30,891 nucleotides of DNA from Chloroflexota bacterium (GTDB taxonomy: Bacteria; Chloroflexota; Dehalococcoidia; GIF9; UBA5629), in the NCBI GenBank assembly GCA_026389635.1, contig JAPLHM010000083.1:1-30891 (forward strand). Direction: 5' to 3'. Both the position numbers and the translations under genes were made by a program. The notes under the pieces were generated by a model. It did no database searches. It worked only from the letters and a program-made list of their open reading frames with translations, and was not told where the DNA came from. This document shows positions 1 to 7,633 of this stretch, one piece after another. Numbering within the stretch: position 1 is the stretch's first letter; every line of letters starts with the position of its first letter.

Positions 1-9
1 GGCGGCCTC

Positions 10-37
10 TTGTGGTTATATTGCAAACGGTTATAAT
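10..37 (+). promoter_or_regulatory. Putative sigma70 promoter for the small basic peptide gene
   Basis: A -35-like TTGTGG (10-15) lies 16 nt before a perfect TATAAT (32-37). A second TATAAT sits at 47-52, but its best -35 (TTGCAA, 21-26) is 20 nt away, which is too far. The predicted transcript would start near 44 and include the Shine-Dalgarno GGAGGT at 55-60. The call is by eye only. Confidence 0.4.
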
Positions 38-65
38 TGAAGCGAATATAATACGGAGGTCAGAA

Positions 66-167
66 ATGGGAAGCAAAGGAAGAAGGAACGAGAAAAAACC
101 CAAGAAGCAAGCAGAAAAGAAGCCGGCAGCCAGGACACCGGATAAGACAGAACAAAAGAAGAAATAA
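66..167 (+). CDS. Small highly basic peptide (33 aa), unknown function
   Basis: An ATG at 66 follows a perfect Shine-Dalgarno GGAGGT (55-60) with a 5-nt gap, and the frame ends at TAA 165-167. The peptide starts MGSKGRRNEKKPKKQ. It is almost entirely Lys/Arg/Glu/Gln with a few Pro and Ala, has no hydrophobic core, and is probably disordered. The consensus SD, the promoter-like sequence upstream and the uniform composition argue that it is translated. Such peptides could bind nucleic acid or ribosomes, but this is inference. It is short enough to be missed by gene finders with a usual length cut-off. It is followed by a weak GC hairpin and then the restriction-modification locus; there is no evidence that it belongs to that system. 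Confidence 0.55.
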   Translation: MGSKGRRNEKKPKKQAEKKPAARTPDKTEQKKK

Positions 168-204
168 TAGTACCGCTAATACAGATTGGGGCACACTGGC
201 GACC

Positions 205-221
205 GGGCAGGATAGTTGCCC
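205..221 (+). terminator. Weak hairpin, possible terminator after the small peptide gene
   Basis: GGGCA (205-209) and TGCCC (217-221) form a 5-bp GC-rich stem with a 7-nt loop, followed by the T-rich stretch TGTTGTT. The stem is short and there is no true U-run, so termination would be weak. The rest of 168-261 shows no gene. A poor promoter-like pair (TTGCCC 216-221, CATAAT 240-245) overlaps it just before hsdM. Confidence 0.25.
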
Positions 222-261
222 TGTTGTTCCAGGTTAAGGCATAATCTGATGATCAGGGACG

Positions 262-1743
262 ATGAATATACGTCCAGGAGCACTAACCTTGTTTGAGCAG
301 GCCTTTAAGAACATTGACGACACGCTCCGTAAGGATGCCGGTTGCAGCAGCGAACTGGATTATGTGGAGCAAACATCGTGGATTCTCTTTCTGAAATACC
401 TGGATGATTTTGAGAAGGACAGGCAAACGGCGGCTGAACTGGCGGGCAGGGCATATAAGGGCATCATTAGCTCTGAGTACCGCTGGGAAGCATGGGCGGC
501 GCCCAAAGACAGCAACGGCAAATTAGATCATCATAACGCGCTCACCGGCGATGACCTGAAAGACTTCGTTGACAGCAAACTGTTTCCCTATATGAAGAGA
601 TTCAAAACCGACGCCCTGGGCCCGGACACCATCGAATACAAGATCGGTGAGATTTTCAGCGAGCTGAAAAACAAAATTCAGAGCGGCTACAACCTGCGCG
701 AGGTCATTAATCTTATCGAAGAACTCCGATTCGGTTCCCATGCCGAAAAGCACGAGATGTCGCACCTGTATGAAGACAAGATCAAAAACATGGGCAATGC
801 GGGCAGAAATGGCGGTGAATATTACACACCCCGCCCACTCATCAAGGCTATCGTTAGAGTCGTTGCGCCCACTATCGGCAACAAGGTCTATGACGGCGCG
901 CTCGGCTCGGCAGGCTTCCTAGCGGAGTCTTTTGAATACCTGAAAAACAGCAAGGACCTCACTACCAAAGATGCGGAAACCCTGCAGAAGAGCACCTTCT
1001 ACGGCAAGGAAAAGAAATCGCTGGCTTACATCATCGGCATCATGAATATGATCCTGCATGGCATCGAAGCTCCCAACGTTGTGCATACCAACACCCTGGC
1101 GGAAAACCTGGCCGATATCCAGGAAAAAGACCGCTTCGACATCGTCCTGGCCAATCCCCCTTTTGGCGGCAAGGAACGCGCCGAGGTGCAGCAGAACTTC
1201 CCTATCAAGACCGGTGAGACCGCTTTTCTCTTCCTCCAACATTTCATCAAAATACTCAAAGCAGGCGGCCGGGCAGGTGTGGTAATCAAGAATACCTTTC
1301 TATCCAATACTGACAATGCCTCAACCAGCCTCCGCAGGCTGTTGCTGGAAAGCTGCAACCTGCATACCGTGCTTGATTTGCCCGGCGGCGTCTTCGCCGG
1401 CGCGGGCGTTAAGACCGTGGTGCTCTTTTTTGATAAGGGCGCGCCCACCCGAAAAGTCTGGTTCTACCAGCTCAACCTGGACAGGAATCTTGGAAAGACC
1501 AACCCGCTGAACGAAGCTGATCTTGAGGATTTCGTAAAATTGCAGAAAACAAAAGCCGATTCAGACAATTCCTGGTCGGTGAATGTGGCGGATGTGGATA
1601 CCACTACCTGCGACCTGTCTGTGAAAAATCCGAATAAAAAGGATGAAACCGCCCTCAGAGATCCGCAAGAGATACTGGACGATATGCAGAGACTGGATGA
1701 GGAGAGCACGGAAATCCTGAGTACGATCAGGGAACTGGTATGA
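262..1743 (+). CDS. hsdM: Type I restriction-modification system, DNA methyltransferase (M) subunit
   Basis: This is the N6-adenine methyltransferase subunit of a type I restriction-modification enzyme. It pairs with HsdS for modification and with HsdR for cleavage. The 493 residues match the family's usual size. The N-terminal helical domain (about 1-170) contains the characteristic YVEQTSWILFLKYLDD stretch. The GRNGGEYYTPR segment (181-191) leads into the Rossmann-like catalytic domain. SAM motif I is at 211-219, read as D-G-A-L-G-S-A-G-F where many relatives have D-P-x-x-G-[ST]-G-G-F. Catalytic motif IV NPPF is at 298-301. The C-terminus (about 460-493) is helical, as expected for contact with HsdS. 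The start has only a weak AGGGA close upstream, but the N-terminus fits the family. The stop overlaps the hsdS start (ATGA, 1740-1743), so the two subunits are translationally coupled. Confidence 0.95.
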   Translation: MNIRPGALTLFEQAFKNIDDTLRKDAGCSSELDYVEQTSWILFLKYLDDFEKDRQTAAELAGRAYKGIISSEYRWEAWAAPKDSNGKLDHHNALTGDDLKDFVDSKLFPYMKRFKTDALGPDTIEYKIGEIFSELKNKIQSGYNLREVINLIEELRFGSHAEKHEMSHLYEDKIKNMGNAGRNGGEYYTPRPLIKAIVRVVAPTIGNKVYDGALGSAGFLAESFEYLKNSKDLTTKDAETLQKSTFYGKEKKSLAYIIGIMNMILHGIEAPNVVHTNTLAENLADIQEKDRFDIVLANPPFGGKERAEVQQNFPIKTGETAFLFLQHFIKILKAGGRAGVVIKNTFLSNTDNASTSLRRLLLESCNLHTVLDLPGGVFAGAGVKTVVLFFDKGAPTRKVWFYQLNLDRNLGKTNPLNEADLEDFVKLQKTKADSDNSWSVNVADVDTTTCDLSVKNPNKKDETALRDPQEILDDMQRLDEESTEILSTIRELV

Positions 1744-2819
1744 AGAAGGATTGGAAAGAGAAAAAGCTGGGTGAGGTTTGTGAGGTTCTGGACAGCAAGC
1801 GCAAACCAATAACTAAAAGAGACAGAACTGCCGGTGAGTACCCATATTATGGTGCAACAGGTATTTTAGATCACGTTCATGACTATATTTTCGACGAAAA
1901 ACTTATACTCATCGGGGAAGACGGCGCCAAATGGGGTCCAGGAGAAAATTCGGCATTTATTGCGGAAGGGAAATATTGGGTTAACAATCACGCACATGTT
2001 ATACGCCCTAATAGATCAATAGTATTGGACAACTGGATTGTTTACTTTCTGAATTTCAACGATTTGTCCAAATATGTGACAGGACTTACTGTCCCAAAAT
2101 TAAATCAAGAAAAAATGCGGGGGATTATTTTGCCAATCCCTCCTCTCTCCGAACAAAAGCGTACCGTCGCCATCCTGGATGAAGCCTTTGCCGCCATCGC
2201 CACGGTAAAAGAAAACGCCGAAAAGAACCTGCAAAACGCCCGCGCTCTATTTGAAAGTTATTTGGATGAAGCTGATGCAGATAAGGCTTGTCTCGGTGAC
2301 CTTGTTGATATAACAACAGGTAAGTTAGATGCAAATGCGGCTACAGAATGCGGAGAATATCCTTTCTTTACATGTTCCAGAGACATTTACAAAATTGACA
2401 AATATGCTTTCGATTGTGAAGCAATCCTATTGGCCGGGAACAACGCCGTAGGTGATTTTAATGTGAAGCACTACAATGGTAAATTTAATGCGTACCAGAG
2501 GACATATGTGATTACGGTAAATGAGAAAAAGCAAGTGCTGTATCGGTTTCTCTATTTCCAAATGTTGAAGAGCTTGAAGAAATTCAAAGACCAGTCAGTA
2601 GGTGCAGGGACCAAGTTTCTGAAACTTGGAATGATCAAAGATATGAAAATTGCGTTGCCAAGCCTTCCTGAACAGGGAATGATAGTTACTAATATGGATT
2701 CGCTACTTGAAGAAACCCAACACCTCGAGGTAATCTACCAGCAAAAGCTCGCCGCGCTGGAGGAGTTGAAAAAGTCGCTGCTACAAAAAGCCTTTAACGG
2801 AGAATTATTTGGAGAATGA
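1740..2819 (+). CDS. hsdS: Type I restriction-modification system, specificity (S) subunit
   Basis: This subunit sets the DNA target of the type I complex through two target recognition domains (TRDs). Four parts are visible: TRD1 (about 1-135), a central conserved region opening with PIPPLSEQKR and continuing as a long helix (about 136-180), TRD2 (about 181-305), and a distal conserved region opening with LPSLPEQ and ending KKSLLQKAFNGEL (about 306-359). At 359 residues it is shorter than the usual 390-460, but both half-sites are present, so it should recognise a bipartite sequence. Base composition changes along the gene: both TRDs are visibly AT-richer than the central repeat. This fits the known exchange of TRDs between hsdS alleles. 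The gene begins on the ATGA overlap with hsdM. The target sequence cannot be read from the protein by eye. Confidence 0.93.
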   Translation: MKKDWKEKKLGEVCEVLDSKRKPITKRDRTAGEYPYYGATGILDHVHDYIFDEKLILIGEDGAKWGPGENSAFIAEGKYWVNNHAHVIRPNRSIVLDNWIVYFLNFNDLSKYVTGLTVPKLNQEKMRGIILPIPPLSEQKRTVAILDEAFAAIATVKENAEKNLQNARALFESYLDEADADKACLGDLVDITTGKLDANAATECGEYPFFTCSRDIYKIDKYAFDCEAILLAGNNAVGDFNVKHYNGKFNAYQRTYVITVNEKKQVLYRFLYFQMLKSLKKFKDQSVGAGTKFLKLGMIKDMKIALPSLPEQGMIVTNMDSLLEETQHLEVIYQQKLAALEELKKSLLQKAFNGELFGE

Positions 2820-2823
2820 AACC

Positions 2824-2996
2824 GTGACAAATTGTCACAGTTTGAATATGGAAACGGTTTACCCATGTAAGCGGGGAACAATTTGTCCCCTGGTTGCTTG
2901 AAGCATTTTAAATAAGGACTTATAAAAATGATCAATTTAATACGAAAGCTGACAAACGAAGGGGTCAAATGAACTGTACGAAATTATCGTACAGTT
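2824..2996. repeat. Three palindromes with related cores between hsdS and hsdR
   Basis: The 274-bp gap 2820-3093 carries three inverted repeats. The first is GTGACAAATTGTCAC (2824-2838), with 6-bp arms around AAT. The second is GGGGAACAATTTGTCCCC (2873-2890), with 7-bp arms if one A is bulged. The third, 2972-2996, has perfect 10-bp arms (AACTGTACGA, 2972-2981) around AATTA. The cores of the first two, ACAAATTGT and ACAATTTGT, are reverse complements of each other. The third core, ACGAAATTATCGT, is similar. None is followed by a T-run, so they are not ordinary terminators. They could be operators, RNA structures or remnants of a lost gene. Confidence 0.7.
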
Positions 2997-3010
2997 AAAA
3001 AAGCGGCACC

Positions 3011-3091
3011 ATGGTTTCAACAAGTGAGAATTATAAGGAGCTTCCCGAGATTAAGCGTAAAGCACTCAAGCGGAATAAAAAGGTTAAATAA
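3011..3091 (+). other. Possible leader ORF (26 aa) just before hsdR
   Basis: An ATG at 3011 opens a 26-codon Lys-rich frame (starting MVSTSENYKELPEIK) that ends at TAA 3089-3091, two bases before the hsdR ATG. That spacing would suit translational coupling. No Shine-Dalgarno precedes it, and the frame is closed upstream by a stop at 2996-2998. Other mini-frames lie upstream: ATG 2848 to stop 2901 (17 aa), ATG 2928 to stop 2972 (14 aa, with AAGGA before it) and ATG 2969 to stop 2998 (9 aa, on an ATGA overlap). They may be leader peptides, the decayed remains of a gene, or chance. Confidence 0.2.
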
Positions 3092-3093
3092 GC

Positions 3094-5409
3094 ATGAATG
3101 AAGCGGAAACCAGGGCGGAACTGATCGACCCGAAGCTTAAACAGAGCGGTTGGGGTGTAGTCGAAGGCTCCAAAATCCTGCGCGAATACCAGATTACCGC
3201 CGGTAAAATCCAGACCGGAGGAGGGCGCGCCAAACCGCTGATAGCCGATTATGTGCTGGTTTACCAGGGACGCAAACTGGCGGCTATAGAAGCTAAGAGC
3301 ACTGAGCTTGAGGTCGGCGAGGGTGTAGCACAGGCTAAGAACTACGCTGAGAAAATGCGCCTTGCTTATACCTTTACCAGCAACGGCAAAGAGATTTACC
3401 AGATATGCATGCAAACCGGCGAAGAGGGTCTGATTTCCGCTTTCCCCACGCCGGATGACCTCTGGAAGAAAACCTTTGCCTCTCTTAATCTGTGGCTGGA
3501 CAAGTTTAACCAGGTACCATTTGAAGACATCGGCGGCACTAAGAAAGTGCATTACTACCAGGAGATAGCGGTCAACAATGCGATGGCAGCTATTGCGGAA
3601 GGAAAACCACGTATTCTGCTCACCCTGGCAACCGGAACGGGAAAAACCTTCATTGCTTTCCAGATTGCCTGGAAGCTTTTTCAGACCCGCTGGAACCTGA
3701 AACGCGATGGCGCCCGCAGGCCTCGTATCCTGTTCCTGGCAGATAGAAATAACCTGGCCGACCAGGCATTCAACGAGTTTCGCGCCTTCCCTGAAGATGC
3801 CCTGGTGCGGGTTAAGCCGGGGGAGATCAGCAAGCAAGGGAAGGTGCCTACCAACGGCAGTATTTTCTTTACCATCTTCCAGACCTTCATGAGTGGCAAG
3901 GATAACCAGCCTTATTTTGGACAGTATCCGCCCGACTATTTCGATTTTATTATTATCGATGAATGCCATCGTGGAGGTGCAAACGACGAAGGCAATTGGC
4001 GTGATATCATGGAGTATTTTGCTCCTGCCGTCCAGCTCGGTTTAACCGCGACGCCTAAGCGGTTAGAGAATGCGGATACCTATAAGTATTTCGGCGAGCC
4101 GGTGTATGTTTACTCGCTCAAAGAAGGCATTAACGACGGTTTCCTTACCCCTTTTAAGGTAAAGCGCATCCAGACCACGCTCGATGATTATGTCTATACG
4201 TCCGATGACCACATTATTGAAGGTGAGATCGAAGAAGGCAAACTCTATACAGAACCTGATTTCAACAGGATCATCGAGATTAAGGAGCGCGAAGCCAAAC
4301 GGGTAAAAATATTTCTTGCCGATGTCAATCAAACCGAGAAGAGCATTGTGTTTTGCGCTACCCAGGACCACGCGCTGGCCGTCAGGGATTTAATCAACCA
4401 GAACAAGAAAAGCAAGGAGCCCAATTACTGCGTACGCGTTACAGCCAACGACGGCGCTTTGGGCGATCAATACCTGGAGGAATTCAGGGATAATGAAAAG
4501 ACAATCCCGACCATTCTAACCACCTCACAAAAGCTTTCCACAGGCGTGGATGCCCGAAATATCAGAAATATCGTGCTGATGCGGCCGATCAACTCCATGA
4601 TCGAGTTCAAGCAGATAGTCGGCCGCGGGACACGGCTCTTTGATGGGAAAGAGTATTTCACTATCTATGATTTTGTGGACGCCTATCATCATTTCGCCGA
4701 CCCAGAATGGGATGGCGAACCGGTGGAACCTGAACCAAGACAGGAAAGAAAAACTGACATTAGCTCCAGGGAACCCGGTGGCCATTACGGTCCAACCGGT
4801 ACGGGCGACACAGAGAAAAAACAAAAGGTGAAGATTAAGCTGCGTGACGGTAAAGAACGCGAGATCCAATATATGATGTCTACCTCGTTTTGGAGCGTAG
4901 ACGGGCGGCCGATTTCAGCCGAAGAGTTTTTGCAAAACCTGTTTGGTACTTTGCCCGAATTCTTTAAAAGTGAAGATGAACTGCGTAGAATCTGGTCTGA
5001 TCCCGGCACGCGCAGGACACTGCTTGAAAGACTCGGCACTGCCGGTTATGGTAAGGGTATGCTGACAACGATACAAAGAATGATAGATGCCGAAAAAAGC
5101 GACCTGTTTGATGTGCTCGAATACATATCTTTCGCTGTAAAACCGATCACCCGGAAAACAAGGGTGGCCAGGGCACAGTCCCTCATATTCGCTCAAATGA
5201 ACCACCAACAGAAGGAGTTCCTGGAATTTGTTCTTTCCAAGTATATTGAAACCGGCGTCGAGGAACTTGATCAGGAAAAATTGCCCAATCTACTGACATT
5301 GAAATATCACGCGCTCGACGATGCTAAGAGAATACTGGGCGGTGTTGAGGACATCCGCAATATCTTTGTTGGTTTTCAGAAATACCTGTATATGGGCACA
5401 ACGGCGTAA
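3094..5409 (+). CDS. hsdR: Type I restriction-modification system, restriction/translocase (R) subunit
   Basis: HsdR is the motor and nuclease subunit that pulls DNA through the complex and cuts it when the target is unmethylated. The 771 residues match the EcoEI-type R subunits. The N-terminal PD-(D/E)XK nuclease shows D52 in LIADYVL and E67-A-K69 in AIEAK. The superfamily 2 motor follows: Walker A ATGTGKT (179-185), DECH (289-292), TAT (318-320), and the arginine-finger motif QIVGRGTR (507-514). A charged linker at about 540-585 leads to a helical C-terminal domain (about 600-771) that in this family docks on the methylase. A weak AAAGG lies 10 nt before the ATG. All key motifs are intact, so with hsdM and hsdS the system looks complete. 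It sits 274 bp after hsdS, separated by palindromes. Confidence 0.95.
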   Translation: MNEAETRAELIDPKLKQSGWGVVEGSKILREYQITAGKIQTGGGRAKPLIADYVLVYQGRKLAAIEAKSTELEVGEGVAQAKNYAEKMRLAYTFTSNGKEIYQICMQTGEEGLISAFPTPDDLWKKTFASLNLWLDKFNQVPFEDIGGTKKVHYYQEIAVNNAMAAIAEGKPRILLTLATGTGKTFIAFQIAWKLFQTRWNLKRDGARRPRILFLADRNNLADQAFNEFRAFPEDALVRVKPGEISKQGKVPTNGSIFFTIFQTFMSGKDNQPYFGQYPPDYFDFIIIDECHRGGANDEGNWRDIMEYFAPAVQLGLTATPKRLENADTYKYFGEPVYVYSLKEGINDGFLTPFKVKRIQTTLDDYVYTSDDHIIEGEIEEGKLYTEPDFNRIIEIKEREAKRVKIFLADVNQTEKSIVFCATQDHALAVRDLINQNKKSKEPNYCVRVTANDGALGDQYLEEFRDNEKTIPTILTTSQKLSTGVDARNIRNIVLMRPINSMIEFKQIVGRGTRLFDGKEYFTIYDFVDAYHHFADPEWDGEPVEPEPRQERKTDISSREPGGHYGPTGTGDTEKKQKVKIKLRDGKEREIQYMMSTSFWSVDGRPISAEEFLQNLFGTLPEFFKSEDELRRIWSDPGTRRTLLERLGTAGYGKGMLTTIQRMIDAEKSDLFDVLEYISFAVKPITRKTRVARAQSLIFAQMNHQQKEFLEFVLSKYIETGVEELDQEKLPNLLTLKYHALDDAKRILGGVEDIRNIFVGFQKYLYMGTTA

Positions 5410-5435
5410 CCTTTCAGTTAGCTATTACAGCCGGC

Positions 5436-6586
5436 TTAAAACTTCATCAATTTAGCTATTGAGCCATCGTCTTTAATCGGGCCGACAATCGCCAGGTTCA
5501 ATTTCTCCGTTTTAAACAAATCTCCAGCTATACGCTTTATATCTTCCATGGTGACATTTTCGATGACCTGTGTAACCTCGTCAATAGTCATGATCTTGCC
5601 CGTCAGTACCTCCTGTCCACCGTACCAGCTGGCTACATTGTAGCTGTTCTCCATTCTGAGCAGTAACGAACCCTTGGCCATCTCCCTGACTTTCTTCAAT
5701 TCGGCATCGGATATGCCATCCCTGATAACGGCCAGTTGATGTAAAATACCCTTATTTCCGTAAATAGCCGGCTGCTCATGCCCACACCCAGTATCATATT
5801 AAGCAAATACACTGCAAACCTGTCGGGATGGAAAACGGATGGCGCTTCGACTCCCAGCACCAGGTTTACCTGCTCGGTTTCACGATACTCGATTTTCGTC
5901 CTCGGAACGGCCTGCTCAATAATGCTGTCCCTGTACCCCGGAACTATACCCCCCTGCCAGTCCGCGGTAGCCTGCCGGATTAGTTCAATCGCTTTTTCGG
6001 TTTCAAAATTGCCCGCTATACTCACCAGCATGTTACCGGTTGTATAGCAGTTGTTGAGGTAATGCAGCATCTGCTCATGCGTAATAGCACTGACCGTCTC
6101 TTTGCTGCCCGCGATATCCCTGCCCAGCGCTTTCCCCGGCCACATCAGTTCGTCGAATATCATGCCCACGCGCTGCTGCGGGGAATCAAGGCTCATGTTG
6201 ATCTCTTCGATGATAACCTGCCTTTCCTTATCCACATCCTCTGCACGGAAGAGCGGGTTGCGCAGCAGGTCAACAATCACGTCGACCGCCATTTCAAAAT
6301 GCTGGCTGGCCAGCTTGCAATAATAAGAAGTGACCTCGCGGTCGGTGCCCCCATTCATGATGCCCCCCACACCTTCGATGGCCTCGCTTATCTCGTTGGA
6401 TGTCGGCCTCTTACCGGTGCCTTTGAAACACATATGCTCAACGAAGTGCGATATGCCCGCCTCTTCATCCCTCTCGTAACAGCTCCCTGCCTTGACAAAA
6501 AACAACACGGATACCGACCTGGTATGCGGCATGGGGCAGGTAATGATTTCCAGTCCGTTATCGAGGGTGTCTTTCTTATATTCCAT
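5436..6586 (-). pseudogene. M16 family zinc protease, broken by an internal out-of-frame deletion
   Basis: The gene reads leftward from ATG 6584-6586. The first 296 codons encode a normal M16 (pitrilysin/YmxG-type) N-terminal domain with the inverted zinc motif HFVEH at 47-51, continuing to MSSRLFTEIR. Translation then runs into a short wrong-frame tail and stops at 5696-5698. In another frame the homologous C-terminus resumes immediately (ILHQLAVIRDGISDAELKK..., from about 5750) and runs to the natural end at 5436. Relatives have about 40 more residues between the EIR stretch and this point (the segment with EKRGLAY and the following strand). So the lesion is a deletion of roughly 120 bp that also changes frame, at about 5748-5752, not one miscalled base. 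The zinc site is kept but the C-terminal domain is cut. The right-hand fragment could start from TTG 5699 (87 aa), but that is unlikely to matter. An assembly fault is the alternative. Confidence 0.8.
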
Positions 6587-6630
6587 ATTCTTCTGCTCGT
6601 CCTATCAGTGACGCTCCAATTTAATCTCCA

Positions 6631-6639
6631 ATTATAGCA
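6631..6639 (-). promoter_or_regulatory. Extended -10 promoter for the M16 protease gene
   Basis: Read on the minus strand the sequence is TGCTATAAT, a perfect TATAAT (6631-6636) with the TGn extension. No good -35 is seen at the right distance, which is normal for extended -10 promoters. The start would be near 6625, about 40 nt before the ATG at 6586. Confidence 0.5.
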
Positions 6640-6641
6640 AA

Positions 6642-6670
6642 TTCAAATCAGCTGATATCCGTGCTATAAT
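6642..6670 (+). promoter_or_regulatory. Promoter for pdxS
   Basis: TTCAAA (6642-6647), 17-nt spacer, TATAAT (6665-6670), with TGC directly before the -10 (extended -10). The predicted start is near 6677, giving a leader of about 39 nt. It is divergent from the M16 promoter; the two -10 boxes are 28 bp apart, so a single bound regulator could affect both. Confidence 0.6.
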
Positions 6671-6715
6671 CTATTTGCAGGAACAATTCAATCGTAGGCG
6701 AGATACGAAATAAAG

Positions 6716-7576
6716 ATGGGACTTGAAGAGATGGAAACTGGAACCTGGAAGGTAAAAACGGGCCTTGCCCAAATGCTCAAGGGCGGGGTCATTATGGATG
6801 TCGTGACTCCGGACCAGGCCAGGATAGCCGAAAATGCCGGCGCCTGCGCTGTGATGGCTCTGGAGCGTGTGCCGTCCGACATACGGGCGGACGGGGGCGT
6901 GGCCAGGATGGCCGACCCCACCGTGATCGCGGCTATCATGAAGGCCGTGACCATACCGGTCATGGCGAAGTGCCGCATCGGCCATTTCGTGGAGGCGCAG
7001 GTGCTGCAGGCACTGGGTGTCGATTTTATCGACGAATCGGAGGTGCTGACCCCGGCGGACGAGAGTAATCACGTATGGAAGCATGATTTCAAGGTGCCTT
7101 TCGTCTGCGGCTGCCGCGACCTGGGCGAAGCCCTGCGAAGGGTCGCCGAAGGCGCCGCCATGATACGCACCAAGGGTGAAGCGGGCTCGGTACAGTCTGC
7201 ACTGCGCAGGCTGAAATCAATGAGCCCTGACGAGCTTCCCGCCGAGGCCAAGTCGTTGGGGGCGCCTCTTGAATTAGTCATCGAGGTGCATAAAACCGGT
7301 AAATTATCTGTGGTCAACTTCGCCGCAGGCGGTGTGGCCACACCTGCCGACGCGGCGCTTATGATGCAACTCGGAGCCGAAGGCGTATTCGTAGGGTCAG
7401 GGATATTTAAATCCAGCGACCCTCAAGCGCGTGCCATAGCCGTGGTAAAAGCGGTCACACATTATAACGATCCTGCCATCCTTGCCGAGGTATCAAAGTC
7501 GCTTGGCGCTGCCATGCCCGGCCTCGATATCAAAAGCATACCTGAAGACAATTTGCTGGCCACCAGGGGATGGTAA
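6716..7576 (+). CDS. pdxS: Pyridoxal 5'-phosphate synthase, PdxS subunit
   Basis: PdxS makes pyridoxal 5'-phosphate from ribose 5-phosphate, glyceraldehyde 3-phosphate and ammonia in the DXP-independent vitamin B6 pathway. It forms a TIM-barrel dodecamer fed with ammonia by the glutaminase PdxT. The 286 residues match the family. D28 (GGVIMDVV), the Schiff-base lysine K85 in VMAKCRIGH and the second lysine K153 in MIRTKGE are all present. After RTKGE most relatives continue PGTG; here it is AGSV, a mild divergence. The start at 6716 has no clear Shine-Dalgarno. A second ATG at 6731 preceded by GAAGAG is an alternative that would remove five residues. PdxT is not next to it in this window: the next gene, 57 nt on, is an ATPase. 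Confidence 0.95.
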   Translation: MGLEEMETGTWKVKTGLAQMLKGGVIMDVVTPDQARIAENAGACAVMALERVPSDIRADGGVARMADPTVIAAIMKAVTIPVMAKCRIGHFVEAQVLQALGVDFIDESEVLTPADESNHVWKHDFKVPFVCGCRDLGEALRRVAEGAAMIRTKGEAGSVQSALRRLKSMSPDELPAEAKSLGAPLELVIEVHKTGKLSVVNFAAGGVATPADAALMMQLGAEGVFVGSGIFKSSDPQARAIAVVKAVTHYNDPAILAEVSKSLGAAMPGLDIKSIPEDNLLATRGW

Positions 7577-7633
7577 CTTGCCCGCAGAATACTCGGCTAT
7601 TGATGCCATACCCACCAACATAGAGGGGTCGTC

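Noticed and set aside
2972..2996. 10-bp perfect hairpin as a transcription terminator after hsdS
   Set aside because: It is followed by an A-rich, not T-rich, run on the plus strand, and no minus-strand gene ends here.
3031..3969. 312-codon minus-strand frame opposite hsdR
   Set aside because: It lies wholly antisense to the helicase gene, has no recognisable domain, and hsdR shows all its motifs in the other strand. It is a shadow frame.
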